Of a stretch of DNA of 64,000 nt, positions 34,545 to 42,721 are shown in pieces; the first letter of the stretch is position 1, and every line of letters begins with the position of its first letter. The stretch lies in assembly GCF_002091715.1 (NCBI RefSeq), contig NZ_BDAG01000015.1:62001-126000 (forward strand), read 5' to 3'. The DNA comes from Pseudomonas migulae NBRC 103157 (lineage in GTDB: Bacteria; Pseudomonadota; Gammaproteobacteria; Pseudomonadales; Pseudomonadaceae). Position numbers and translations under genes: made by a program. The notes under the pieces were generated by a model. The model did no database searches. It had not been told where the DNA came from and was given only the letters and a program-made list of their open reading frames with translations.

Positions 34545-36791
34545 ATGAGCTTCGGCGCCGATGAAGAGATCCTTCAGGATTTCCTGGTTGAGGCCGGCGA
34601 GATTCTAGAGCAACTGTCCGAACAGCTGGTCGAGCTTGAAAGCCGACCGGATGATGCGGACTTGCTCAATGCAATTTTTCGCGGTTTTCACACTGTAAAA
34701 GGGGGCGCCGGCTTCCTCCAGCTCAACGAGCTGGTGGAGTGCTGTCACATCGCCGAGAACGTGTTCGACATCCTGCGCAAGGGTGAACGTCGCGTCGACT
34801 CGGAGTTGATGGACGTGGTTCTCGAAGCGCTGGACGCGGTGAACAGCATGTTCAGCGAAGTCCGCGAGCGCAGCCCGATCACGGCTGCCACGCCTGAATT
34901 GCTCGCGGCGCTGGCCCGTCTGGCCGAGCCGCAAACCGCCGATGAAGCCGCACCTGTGGCTCAAGTGGCGGAAGAGCCGGCTGTCGAAGCCGAATCAGGC
35001 GACATCACCGATAACGAATTCGAACAACTGCTGGACTCGCTGAACGCCGTCAAGGCTCAGGCCGAGGCTCCGACAGCTGCTCCGCTGCCAGCCGGCGATG
35101 CCGCTGCCAGCGACGAAATCACCGACGCAGAATTCGAGTCGTTGCTCGATCAACTGCACGGCAAAGGTCAGTTCGCCGTCGACGCGGTGGCAGCTCCTGC
35201 TGCACCCGCCGCACCGGCTGCCCCGAAAGCGGCAGGCGACAGTTCCGACATTACCGACGACGAGTTCGAAGCGCTGCTCGATCAGCTGCACGGCAAGGGC
35301 AACTTTGCCGTCGACGCGCTGGAGTCGGCCATTGCTTCGGCCCCGGTCGCCGCTGTGCCTGGCGCCAAAGCGGCCGGCAGTGATCTGATCTCGGATCACG
35401 AGTTCGAATCGCTGCTCGACGAATTGCACGGTAAAGGCAAATTCACTGAAGTCGGCACCGGTTCCGCCGCTTCTTCGGTAGCGGCACCCGTTGCCAAAGC
35501 CCCGGCACCTGTCGCCAAGGCGCCCGAGCCTAAAGCCGAAGCGCCGAAGCCTGCTGCCGCTGCTGCACCGGCGCCAGCCCGTGCACCGGCTGCGCCACCG
35601 GCGGAAAAGCCGGCCAGCGAAGCCGAGACCACCGTGCGGGTCGACACCGCGCGTCTCGACGAAATCATGAACATGGTTGGCGAATTGGTACTGGTGCGTA
35701 ACCGCCTGGTTCGCCTGGGCGCCAACAGCGCCGATGAAGCCATGTCCAAGGCCGTGTCGAACCTCGACGTGGTCACCGCCGACCTGCAAACCGCGGTCAT
35801 GAAGACCCGGATGCAACCGATCAAGAAGGTCTTCGGGCGCTTCCCGCGCCTGGTTCGCGACCTGGCTCGCCAGCTCAAGAAAGAGATCAACCTGGAGCTG
35901 GTCGGCGAAGAAACCGACCTCGACAAGAACCTTGTCGAGGCACTGGCCGACCCGCTGGTCCACTTGGTGCGCAACTCGGTCGACCACGGTATCGAAGAGC
36001 CGGCTGATCGTGAAGCGATGGGCAAACCGCGAAGCGGCAAAGTGATTTTGTCCGCTGAACAGGAAGGCGACCACATCCTGCTGTCCATCTCCGACGACGG
36101 CAAGGGCATGGACGCCGATGTGTTGCGCGGCATCGCGGTCAAGAAAGGTCTGATGGACAAGGATGCGGCGGACCGACTCAGTGAGTCTGACTGCTTCAAC
36201 CTGATTTTCGCGCCGGGTTTTTCGACCAAAACCGAGATCTCCGACGTGTCGGGTCGTGGCGTGGGCATGGACGTGGTGAAAACCAAGATCGCCCAGCTCA
36301 ACGGCACCATCAACATCTACTCGACCAAGGGCAAAGGCTCGAAGATCGTCATCAAGGTGCCGTTGACCCTGGCGATCATGCCGACGCTGATGGTCATGCT
36401 CGGCAACCAGGCGTTTGCGTTCCCGCTGGTGAACGTCAACGAGATCTTCCACCTCGACCTGTCGCGCACCAACGTGGTGGACGGTCAGGAAGTGGTGATC
36501 GTGCGGGACAAGGCGCTGCCACTGTTCTACCTCAAACGCTGGCTGGTCAGCTCCGCCGCTCACGAAGAGCAGCGCGAAGGCCATGTGGTGATCCTTTCGG
36601 TAGGCACCCAGCGGATCGGCTTCGTCGTCGATCAACTGGTCGGCCAGGAAGAAGTGGTCATCAAGCCATTGGGCAAAATGCTCCAGGGAACCCCGGGCAT
36701 GTCCGGCGCCACCATCACCGGTGACGGCCGCATTGCGCTGATTCTCGATGTTCCGAGCATGCTCAAGCGTTACGCCGCACGGCGTATTTGA
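34545..36791 (+). CDS. cheA: Chemotaxis histidine kinase CheA with repeated linker motif
   Basis: A 748-residue class II kinase of the polar receptor array. Domains: HPt P1 with phospho-His49 (GFHTVKGGAGF), a long linker (about 125-360), P3 dimerisation (RLDEIMNMVGELVLVRNRL, read in part, from 370), P4 ATPase (LVHLVRNSVDHGIE, then DDGKGMD and GRGVGMDVV) and a CheW-like P5 (from about 605). I cannot see a normal P2 CheY/CheB-binding domain. In its place, four copies of a motif (I/S)(T/S)DxEFExLLDxL, three of them ending in HGKG plus a hydrophobic residue, are joined by Ala/Pro linkers. The motif resembles the FliM and CheZ CheY-docking peptides. Confidence 0.96.
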   Translation: MSFGADEEILQDFLVEAGEILEQLSEQLVELESRPDDADLLNAIFRGFHTVKGGAGFLQLNELVECCHIAENVFDILRKGERRVDSELMDVVLEALDAVNSMFSEVRERSPITAATPELLAALARLAEPQTADEAAPVAQVAEEPAVEAESGDITDNEFEQLLDSLNAVKAQAEAPTAAPLPAGDAAASDEITDAEFESLLDQLHGKGQFAVDAVAAPAAPAAPAAPKAAGDSSDITDDEFEALLDQLHGKGNFAVDALESAIASAPVAAVPGAKAAGSDLISDHEFESLLDELHGKGKFTEVGTGSAASSVAAPVAKAPAPVAKAPEPKAEAPKPAAAAAPAPARAPAAPPAEKPASEAETTVRVDTARLDEIMNMVGELVLVRNRLVRLGANSADEAMSKAVSNLDVVTADLQTAVMKTRMQPIKKVFGRFPRLVRDLARQLKKEINLELVGEETDLDKNLVEALADPLVHLVRNSVDHGIEEPADREAMGKPRSGKVILSAEQEGDHILLSISDDGKGMDADVLRGIAVKKGLMDKDAADRLSESDCFNLIFAPGFSTKTEISDVSGRGVGMDVVKTKIAQLNGTINIYSTKGKGSKIVIKVPLTLAIMPTLMVMLGNQAFAFPLVNVNEIFHLDLSRTNVVDGQEVVIVRDKALPLFYLKRWLVSSAAHEEQREGHVVILSVGTQRIGFVVDQLVGQEEVVIKPLGKMLQGTPGMSGATITGDGRIALILDVPSMLKRYAARRI
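35001..35444 (+). repeat. Four-copy peptide repeat in the CheA linker
   Basis: Copies encode CheA residues 153-167, 190-210, 235-254 and 280-300, with starts spaced 38, 44 and 46 residues apart. Core sequences are TDNEFEQLL, TDAEFESLL, TDDEFEALL and SDHEFESLL; copies 2-4 continue with D(Q/E)LHGKG(Q/N/K)F. Ala/Pro-rich stretches separate them. DNA copies differ at many synonymous sites, so this is a maintained protein repeat and not a fresh duplication. Confidence 0.9.
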
Positions 36792-36841
36792 TTCTGGGGG
36801 AGCGGGGCGACTGAGCCTCGCCCCCGCCTAACGGAGTGTTT

Positions 36842-37972
36842 ATGGTAGTCAAGGTCCTGGTGGTGGACGATTCGGGGTTTTTCCGCCGCCGCGTCTCGGA
36901 AATTCTTTCAGCGGATTCGAATATCCAGGTTGTCGGCACGGCAACCAACGGAAAAGAGGCGATCGATCAGGCGCTGGCCCTCAAGCCGGACGTGATCACC
37001 ATGGACTACGAGATGCCGATGATGGATGGCATCACGGCAGTGCGGCACATCATGCAGCGCTGCCCGACCCCGGTGTTGATGTTCTCCTCGCTGACGCACG
37101 AAGGCGCCCGGGTCACTCTGGATGCACTGGACGCCGGTGCGGTGGATTTCCTGCCGAAGAATTTCGAAGACATCTCGCGCAATCCCGAGAAGGTCAAGCA
37201 ACTGCTGTGCGAGAAGATTCTCAGCATTTCGCGCAGTAACCGTCGTGTCAGCGCTTACAGCGCGCCGGCACCGGCGCCGGTCTCGACGCCAGCCCCGCCC
37301 CCCGCACCTTCCAGCGTCAGCAGTCATGGCAGCAGCGTCCCTGCACGTCCGGCACCGATCCCGGCCCGTGCACCTGCGCACGCACCGTCGTCGCCGGCGC
37401 CGAAGCGCAAAGCCTACAAGCTGGTTGCCATCGGCACTTCCACCGGTGGCCCGGTTGCCCTGCAGCGCGTATTGACGCAATTGCCGGCCAATTTCCCTGC
37501 CCCGATCGTGCTGATCCAGCACATGCCGGCGGCGTTCACCAAAGCCTTCGCCGAACGTCTGGACAAGCTCTGCCGCATCAGCGTCAAGGAAGCCGAGGAT
37601 GGCGACATCCTGCGTCCGGGCCTGGCGTTGCTGGCACCGGGTGGCAAGCAAATGATGATCGATGGCCGTGGCGCGGTGAAAATCCTGCCGGGCGACGAGC
37701 GTTTGAACTACAAGCCGTGCGTGGACATCACCTTCGGTTCGGCGGCCAAGTCCTACGGTGACAAAGTTCTGGCGGTCGTACTGACCGGCATGGGCGCCGA
37801 TGGCCGTGAAGGTGCGCGTCTGCTCAAGCAGGGCGGCAGCTCGATCTGGGCTCAGGATGAAGCCAGCTGCGTGATCTACGGCATGCCGATGGCCATCGTC
37901 AAAGCCGAACTCGCCGATGCGGTGTACGGTCTCGACGACATAGGCAAGCACCTGGTCGAGGCGTGTATCTGA
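36842..37972 (+). CDS. cheB: Chemotaxis methylesterase/response regulator CheB
   Basis: A 376-residue protein that demethylates chemoreceptors when phosphorylated by CheA. It has an N-terminal receiver (VVDDSGFF; phospho-Asp in [13 protein letters not shown]), a Pro/Ala/Ser linker (about 135-190) and the methylesterase domain with Ser in [11 protein letters not shown], His in [14 protein letters not shown] and Asp in [12 protein letters not shown]. The ATG at 36842 follows GGAG by five bases; a GTG six bases upstream is less likely. No cheR is present in this window, so the methyltransferase must be encoded elsewhere. Confidence 0.95.
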   Translation: MVVKVLVVDDSGFFRRRVSEILSADSNIQVVGTATNGKEAIDQALALKPDVITMDYEMPMMDGITAVRHIMQRCPTPVLMFSSLTHEGARVTLDALDAGAVDFLPKNFEDISRNPEKVKQLLCEKILSISRSNRRVSAYSAPAPAPVSTPAPPPAPSSVSSHGSSVPARPAPIPARAPAHAPSSPAPKRKAYKLVAIGTSTGGPVALQRVLTQLPANFPAPIVLIQHMPAAFTKAFAERLDKLCRISVKEAEDGDILRPGLALLAPGGKQMMIDGRGAVKILPGDERLNYKPCVDITFGSAAKSYGDKVLAVVLTGMGADGREGARLLKQGGSSIWAQDEASCVIYGMPMAIVKAELADAVYGLDDIGKHLVEACI

Positions 37973-38712
37973 TGGATGTACTCAGCCTTATCGGGATCAT
38001 CATGGCGTTTGTCGCCATCATTGGCGGCAACTACCTTGAAGGTGGTCACCTCGGCGCACTGGCCAACGGCCCGGCGGCGTTGATCGTACTCGGCGGGACC
38101 GTCGGTGCGGCGCTGCTGCAATCGCCGATGAGCGCCTTCAAGCGCGCCATGCAGATTCTCGGCTGGATCCTGTTCCCGCCTCGCGTGGACCTGGCTGGCG
38201 GCGTCGACCGCGTGGTGAACTGGAGCCTGACCGCTCGCAAGGAGGGTCTGCTCGGTCTGGAAGGTGTGGCCGACGCCGAACCCGACGCCTACTCGCGCAA
38301 AGGCCTGCAACTGCTGGTCGACGGCGCCGAGCCGGAAGCGATTCGCAGCATTCTGGAAGTGGATTTCTACACCCAGGAAAGCCGCGACATCGAAGCCGCC
38401 AAAGTCTTCGAAAGCATGGGCGGCTATGCGCCGACCATCGGCATCATCGGTGCGGTGATGGGCCTGATCCACGTCATGGGCAACCTGGCCGATCCGTCGC
38501 AACTGGGCAGCGGCATTGCCGTGGCCTTCGTCGCCACCATCTACGGCGTGGCCAGTGCCAACCTGGTGCTGCTGCCGATCGCCGCCAAACTCAAATCCGT
38601 TGCATTGCGCCAGTCGCGTTATCGCGAAATGTTGTTGGAAGGCATTCTGTCGATCGCCGAAGGTGAAAACCCTCGCTCTATTGAGTTGAAGCTTCAGGGC
38701 TTCATGGATTGA
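37972..38712 (+). CDS. motC: Flagellar stator protein MotC (MotA family)
   Basis: A 246-residue MotA/PomA-family stator subunit with four membrane helices (the first covering LSLIGIIMAFVAIIGGNYLEGG, read in part). The cytoplasmic loop has the charged residues that contact FliG, and the MotA/TolQ signature (MGGYAPTIGIIGAVMGLIHVM, read in part) lies near residues 145-165. In Pseudomonas the MotCD pair supports swarming and motility in viscous media, alongside MotAB elsewhere. The start ATG shares one base with the cheB stop (TGATG). Confidence 0.94.
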   Translation: MDVLSLIGIIMAFVAIIGGNYLEGGHLGALANGPAALIVLGGTVGAALLQSPMSAFKRAMQILGWILFPPRVDLAGGVDRVVNWSLTARKEGLLGLEGVADAEPDAYSRKGLQLLVDGAEPEAIRSILEVDFYTQESRDIEAAKVFESMGGYAPTIGIIGAVMGLIHVMGNLADPSQLGSGIAVAFVATIYGVASANLVLLPIAAKLKSVALRQSRYREMLLEGILSIAEGENPRSIELKLQGFMD

Positions 38713-38727
38713 TGGGGGTAATGGACT

Positions 38728-39618
38728 ATGGCTCGTCGTCGACAACCTGAAGAACATGTAAACCATGAACGCTGGCTCGTTTCCTATGCCGACTTCATTA
38801 CGTTGCTGTTCGCCTTTTTCGTGGTGATGTACTCGATCTCTTCGATCAACGAAGGCAAGTACAAGATCATTTCGCAAGCGTTGATCGGCGTGTTCACCGA
38901 TTCGGATCGGGCGCTCAAGCCGATCCCCATCGGTGAAGAGCGTCCGAAAACCGTGACCCCGGCCAAGCCGCTGGTCAAGGACAGCGAGCAAGTCGACGCT
39001 GGTATTTCCGGGGCCAGTGATCCGCTGAAAAGCATCGCCGATGACATCAGTGCCGCGTTCGGCGACTTGATCAGCTCCAATCAGATGACCGTTCGCGGTA
39101 ACGAGCTGTGGGTCGAGATCGAACTCAATTCCAGCCTGTTGTTCGGCAGTGGCGATGCCATGCCCAGCGACATGGCGTTCAACATCATCGATAAAGTCGC
39201 AGCGATCCTGAAGCCGTTCGACAACCCGATTCACGTCGAAGGGTTCACCGACGATCAACCGATCCGCACCGCGCAGTACCCGACCAACTGGGAACTGTCC
39301 TCGGCGCGTTCGGCGAGCATCGTGCGCATGCTGGCGATGCAGGGTGTGAATCCGGGCCGGCTGGCGTCGGTGGGTTATGGCGAATTCCAGCCGGTGGCCA
39401 ACAACGCCACGGCAGAGGGCAGGGCGCGCAACCGTCGCGTGGTGCTGGTCGTGTCACGAAATCTCGATGTACGTCGCAGCCTCACCGGCACCGGAACCGC
39501 CCATGCGCAACCGGATGCCGCGTTGAAGCGTGCTGGCACACAAACTGCACCTGCACCGGTCAAGTCGCCGGGACGAGAGAACGCCGTCAATTCTCCGTCA
39601 CCCGCATTAATACGTTGA
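38728..39618 (+). CDS. motD: Flagellar stator protein MotD (MotB family)
   Basis: A 296-residue MotB-type subunit. The N-terminal plug and single membrane helix (about residues 18-38) carry the proton-binding Asp in WLVSYADFITLLFAFFVVMYS (read in part). An OmpA-like peptidoglycan-binding domain spans about 120-255 (HVEGFTDDQPIRTAQYPTNWELS read in part, VGYGEFQPVANN, RARNRRVVLV). A non-conserved Ala/Pro tail follows. It ends 39 bases before parC. Confidence 0.95.
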   Translation: MARRRQPEEHVNHERWLVSYADFITLLFAFFVVMYSISSINEGKYKIISQALIGVFTDSDRALKPIPIGEERPKTVTPAKPLVKDSEQVDAGISGASDPLKSIADDISAAFGDLISSNQMTVRGNELWVEIELNSSLLFGSGDAMPSDMAFNIIDKVAAILKPFDNPIHVEGFTDDQPIRTAQYPTNWELSSARSASIVRMLAMQGVNPGRLASVGYGEFQPVANNATAEGRARNRRVVLVVSRNLDVRRSLTGTGTAHAQPDAALKRAGTQTAPAPVKSPGRENAVNSPSPALIR

Positions 39619-39657
39619 GCTATTTCCCGGTCGACCCGACCGGGTGGAACAATCCGA

Positions 39658-40446
39658 ATGAGAGTCTGGGCCGTTGCCAATCAAAAGGGTGGTGTTGGTA
39701 AAACCACTTCCTCCATCGCTTTAGCCGGGTTGCTGGCCGAGGCGGGCAAGCGCGTGGTCGTGGTCGATCTGGACCCCCACGGCTCGATGACCAGCTACTT
39801 CGGTTACGATCCCGACAGCCTGGAACACAGCAGCTACGACCTGTTCCTGCACAAGGGCAGCGTGCCGCAAGGCTTGCCCGGTCAGTTGCTGTTACCCACC
39901 AGTCACGCGAGTATTTCCCTGTTGCCGTCGAGCACTGCGCTGGCGACGCTTGAGCGTCAGTCGCCGGGCCAGAGTGGTTTGGGCCTGGTGATTGCCAAGA
40001 GCCTGGCGCAACTGTGGCAGGACTTCGATTACGCCGTGATCGACAGCCCGCCGTTGCTCGGTGTGCTGATGGTCAATGCCTTGGCGGCCAGTCAGCAATT
40101 GGTGATTCCGGTGCAGACCGAGCACCTGGCGGTCAAAGGCCTGGAGCGCATGGTCAACACCCTGGCGATGATCAACCGCTCACGCAAACAGCCACTGGCA
40201 TTCAGCATCGTGCCGACCCTGTTTGATCGGCGCACCCAGGCGTCTCTCGGGACCTTGCGGGTATTGCGCGACAAGTACCCTGAAGAAATCTGGCAAGGCT
40301 ACATCCCGGTTGACACGCGTTTGCGCGATGCCAGCCGTGCCGGCGTGACGCCTTCGCAATTCGACGGCAAGAGCCGCGGCGTGATGGCCTACCGCGCGCT
40401 GCTCAAGCACATGCTGACCCAGCAATCCGTTGCGCAGGTGGCGTGA
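39658..40446 (+). CDS. parC: ParA-family ATPase ParC for polar chemotaxis arrays
   Basis: A 262-residue Walker-type ATPase with deviant P-loop KGGVGKTT (residues 10-17), VVDLDPHGSMTSYFG and VIDSPP motifs. Its genes lie among motD, a CheW-domain protein and cheW, the arrangement in which the ParC homologue of Vibrio localises chemosensory arrays to the pole together with ParP. It is therefore unlikely to be a chromosome-partitioning protein, despite the family name. It ends one base before the parP start codon. Confidence 0.88.
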   Translation: MRVWAVANQKGGVGKTTSSIALAGLLAEAGKRVVVVDLDPHGSMTSYFGYDPDSLEHSSYDLFLHKGSVPQGLPGQLLLPTSHASISLLPSSTALATLERQSPGQSGLGLVIAKSLAQLWQDFDYAVIDSPPLLGVLMVNALAASQQLVIPVQTEHLAVKGLERMVNTLAMINRSRKQPLAFSIVPTLFDRRTQASLGTLRVLRDKYPEEIWQGYIPVDTRLRDASRAGVTPSQFDGKSRGVMAYRALLKHMLTQQSVAQVA

Positions 40447-40447
40447 G

Positions 40448-41326
40448 ATGAATCGCCCGGTAAAAATCACTTCCCGTCCACAACTTGCGCTCCAGTCTTA
40501 TCTGGACAGCTTGCTGATGGACGCGACCGAAGAGTTGCCGCCGGAAATCGAAGCGATCCCCGAGGTGGTCGAGGTTGAAGCGGCGCTGGACGAGTTCCAG
40601 GCTGCGGTGCTTGAAGAGCAGGCGCGTGATGCACAGAAACCGGCTGAGAAACCGGCGGACGTTGTCGCACCGGTCGCAGCACCTGTGGTGAAGGCCCCGG
40701 TGGCACTGATCGAGGCGCCGGCGCCGGTTTTGGCCCCCGTCTCCACCATCGCGCCGCTGCTGCAAGCCCTGGTGCCGCCGATCGTCGAAGTTCATTTGCC
40801 ACCGAGCAACACGCCGCCACCGGTGGAAACCGACGGTCGTCCTGTCTGGGCCGCCGAGCCGTTCGAATGCCTGCTGTTCGATGTCGCCGGGTTGACCCTG
40901 GCGGTGCCGTTGGTGTGCCTGGGCTCGATTTATTCCCTGGCCGGTCAGGAGCTGACACCGCTGTTCGGTCAGCCGGAATGGTTCCTCGGGATTCTGCCGA
41001 GCCAGGCCGGCAATCTGAAAGTGCTCGATACCGCCCGTTGGGTCATGCCCGACCGCTATCGCGATGACTTCCGTCAGGGGCTGCAATACGTTATTTCGGT
41101 TCAGGGCTACGAGTGGGGGCTTGCGGTGCATCAGGTCAGCCGCTCGTTGCGCCTGGACCCGAACGAAATCAAGTGGCGCACTCACCGTGGTCAACGGCCA
41201 TGGCTGGCGGGCACTGTGATTGAACACATGTGTGCGTTGCTTGACGTTTCCGAACTGGCCGAGTTGATCGCCAGCGGTGGGGCAAAACACATGGGCGGCA
41301 GCAAGCCGGTCCACAAACCGACATAA
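40448..41326 (+). CDS. parP: CheW-domain array protein ParP
   Basis: A 292-residue protein with a CheW-like fold in the C-terminal half (about residues 135-280; FECLLFDVAGLTLAVPL, WFLGILPSQAGNLKVLDTARWV read in part, LDVSELAELI). The N-terminus has a helix LALQSYLDSLL and a long Pro/Ala-rich linker (about 60-120). In Vibrio, ParP uses this CheW-like array-integration domain to bind CheA and receptors, and its N-terminal part to bind ParC. The frame opens 18 bases earlier at a TTG; the ATG at 40448, just after parC, is preferred. Confidence 0.86.
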   Translation: MNRPVKITSRPQLALQSYLDSLLMDATEELPPEIEAIPEVVEVEAALDEFQAAVLEEQARDAQKPAEKPADVVAPVAAPVVKAPVALIEAPAPVLAPVSTIAPLLQALVPPIVEVHLPPSNTPPPVETDGRPVWAAEPFECLLFDVAGLTLAVPLVCLGSIYSLAGQELTPLFGQPEWFLGILPSQAGNLKVLDTARWVMPDRYRDDFRQGLQYVISVQGYEWGLAVHQVSRSLRLDPNEIKWRTHRGQRPWLAGTVIEHMCALLDVSELAELIASGGAKHMGGSKPVHKPT

Positions 41327-41399
41327 AAACAGGCGGGGCAAGTGACTTGCCATCGCAACGAACACACACCGCTAGGGCGGTTTTTCGAGGGGTCAGGGT

Positions 41400-41885
41400 A
41401 TGAATGATAAGGCGTCGTCTGCAAAGGGTTCCGAAGATCCGATCCTGCAATGGGTAACCTTCAAGCTGGACAATGAAACCTACGGCATCAATGTGATGCG
41501 CGTTCAGGAAGTCCTGCGCTACACCGAAATCGCCCCGGTCCCAGGTGCCCCGAGCTACGTGCTGGGCATCATCAACCTGCGCGGTAACGTGGTCACCGTG
41601 ATCGACACCCGTCAGCGCTTCGGCCTGATGAATGCCGAGATCAGCGACAACACTCGGATCGTCATCATCGAAGCCGACAAGCAAGTGGTCGGCATCATGG
41701 TCGACAGCGTGGCCGAAGTGGTTTACCTGCGTCAGTCGGAAATCGAGACTGCGCCGAACGTGGGTAACGAAGAGTCCGCCAAGTTCATTCAAGGCGTGTG
41801 CAACAAGAACAACGAATTGCTGATCCTGGTCGAGCTGGACAAGATGATGAGCGAAGAAGAATGGTCGGAACTGGAGAGTATCTGA
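41400..41885 (+). CDS. cheW: Chemotaxis coupling protein CheW
   Basis: A 161-residue adaptor that links receptors to CheA. The CheW fold fills the protein (WVTFKLDNETYGINVMRVQEVL read in part; ILGIINLRGNVVTVIDTR-type block near residue 57; VGIMVDSVAEVV). The 73-base gap after parP has no visible promoter. The DUF2802 gene starts on the base after its stop. Confidence 0.96.
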   Translation: MNDKASSAKGSEDPILQWVTFKLDNETYGINVMRVQEVLRYTEIAPVPGAPSYVLGIINLRGNVVTVIDTRQRFGLMNAEISDNTRIVIIEADKQVVGIMVDSVAEVVYLRQSEIETAPNVGNEESAKFIQGVCNKNNELLILVELDKMMSEEEWSELESI

Positions 41886-42278
41886 TTGATTCTTGAGGTT
41901 GCGGTCATTGTCCTGTTCCTTTTCTGGGCAGGCACGCTGGCGATGTTTCTGGCGTACATTCGGGGCCAGCGGCAGATCGCTGCGCAACAGGCCCAGGGCG
42001 ATGCGCTGCGTGATCAGCGCATCAAGGACCTGGCCAAGCGCGTTGACGACTATCAGAGCGGCAACGTGCGCATGGGTGAAGACCTGCATGAACTGCGTGC
42101 TGTCGTCGGGCCGTTGCCGGACAAGCTGGCTCAGCTTGAACAGCGCGACCCGTCGAGTCTGTCGTTCGCCCAGGCAGCCCGCCTGGTCGGAATGGGGGCG
42201 AGCGTTGATGAACTGACTCAGTCCTGCGGGTTGACCCAGGCTGAGGCGGAGTTGATGAGCAAGTTGCACAAGAACTGA
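41886..42278 (+). CDS. DUF2802 domain protein, end of the che operon
   Basis: A 130-residue protein of unknown function. It has one N-terminal membrane helix (residues 1-24, LEVAVIVLFLFWAGTLAMFLAYI read in part), a charged coiled-coil-like middle (about 30-75) and a C-terminal DUF2802 helix-turn-helix-like region (FAQAARLVGMGASVDELTQSCGLT read in part, LTQAEAELMSKL). It begins with TTG directly after the cheW stop, with no separate ribosome site obvious, so translation is probably coupled. It is found in this position in many pseudomonads, which suggests an array- or pole-related job, unproven. A long palindrome follows. Confidence 0.82.
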   Translation: MILEVAVIVLFLFWAGTLAMFLAYIRGQRQIAAQQAQGDALRDQRIKDLAKRVDDYQSGNVRMGEDLHELRAVVGPLPDKLAQLEQRDPSSLSFAQAARLVGMGASVDELTQSCGLTQAEAELMSKLHKN

Positions 42279-42283
42279 CAGGC

Positions 42284-42378
42284 CAAAAGATCGCAGCCTC
42301 GTTGCACTCGACAGCTCCTACATGGGATGGCATTCACCCTGTAGGAGCTGTCGAGTGCAACGAGGCTGCGATCTTTTG
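42284..42378. repeat. 39-base perfect inverted repeat between convergent genes
   Basis: Arms 42284-42322 and 42340-42378 are exact reverse complements of 39 bases around a 17-base loop. The outer ends read CAAAAGATCGCAGCC and the inner ends TCCTACA. A diverged relative with the same ends lies at 55892-55968. It sits between the end of the che operon and the convergent fhlB-like gene, so it could stop transcription from both sides. Confidence 0.9.
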
Positions 42379-42391
42379 CATTCAACACACA

Positions 42392-42721
42392 TCAGTAATC
42401 ATCCCCGCGATCGGTGATGTCCTTCTCGACCATCAACGCACTCGGATCATGCCCCTGCGGAAACTTGCCTTTCAGATTCCACGCAAACGCAATGATCTCG
42501 GCAATCGTGCGGTACAACTCCTCCGGAATACTGTCACCCAGCTCCATCCTTGCCAGCAGTTTCACCAGCTCGGCGTTCTCGTAAATCGGCACTTCATAAT
42601 CGCGGGCAATCTTCAGGATTTCTTCTGCCAGTTCTTCGTCGCCCTTGGCCGTGAGGGTCGGGGCGTGGGTGCCGTCGTATTTGAGGGCGATGGCCTGGCG
42701 TGGCGTATCGGAATTTCTCAT
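42392..42721 (-). CDS. Stand-alone FlhB C-terminal-like protein (FhlB type)
   Basis: A 109-residue protein of the FlhB/YscU C-terminal family without the membrane part. It begins at the point equivalent to just after the FlhB cleavage site: AIALKYDG aligns with AVALKYDA of FlhB, then EILKIARDYEVPIYENAELVKLLARME (read in part) parallels the FlhB switch domain. The NPTH sequence itself is absent. Family members occur as separate genes in Gram-positive and Gram-negative flagellates, often beside a FliK-like gene, as here. The longer open frame upstream is discounted because the ATG at 42721 overlaps the stop of the FliK-like gene (ATGA). Confidence 0.85.
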   Translation of the reverse strand: MRNSDTPRQAIALKYDGTHAPTLTAKGDEELAEEILKIARDYEVPIYENAELVKLLARMELGDSIPEELYRTIAEIIAFAWNLKGKFPQGHDPSALMVEKDITDRGDDY

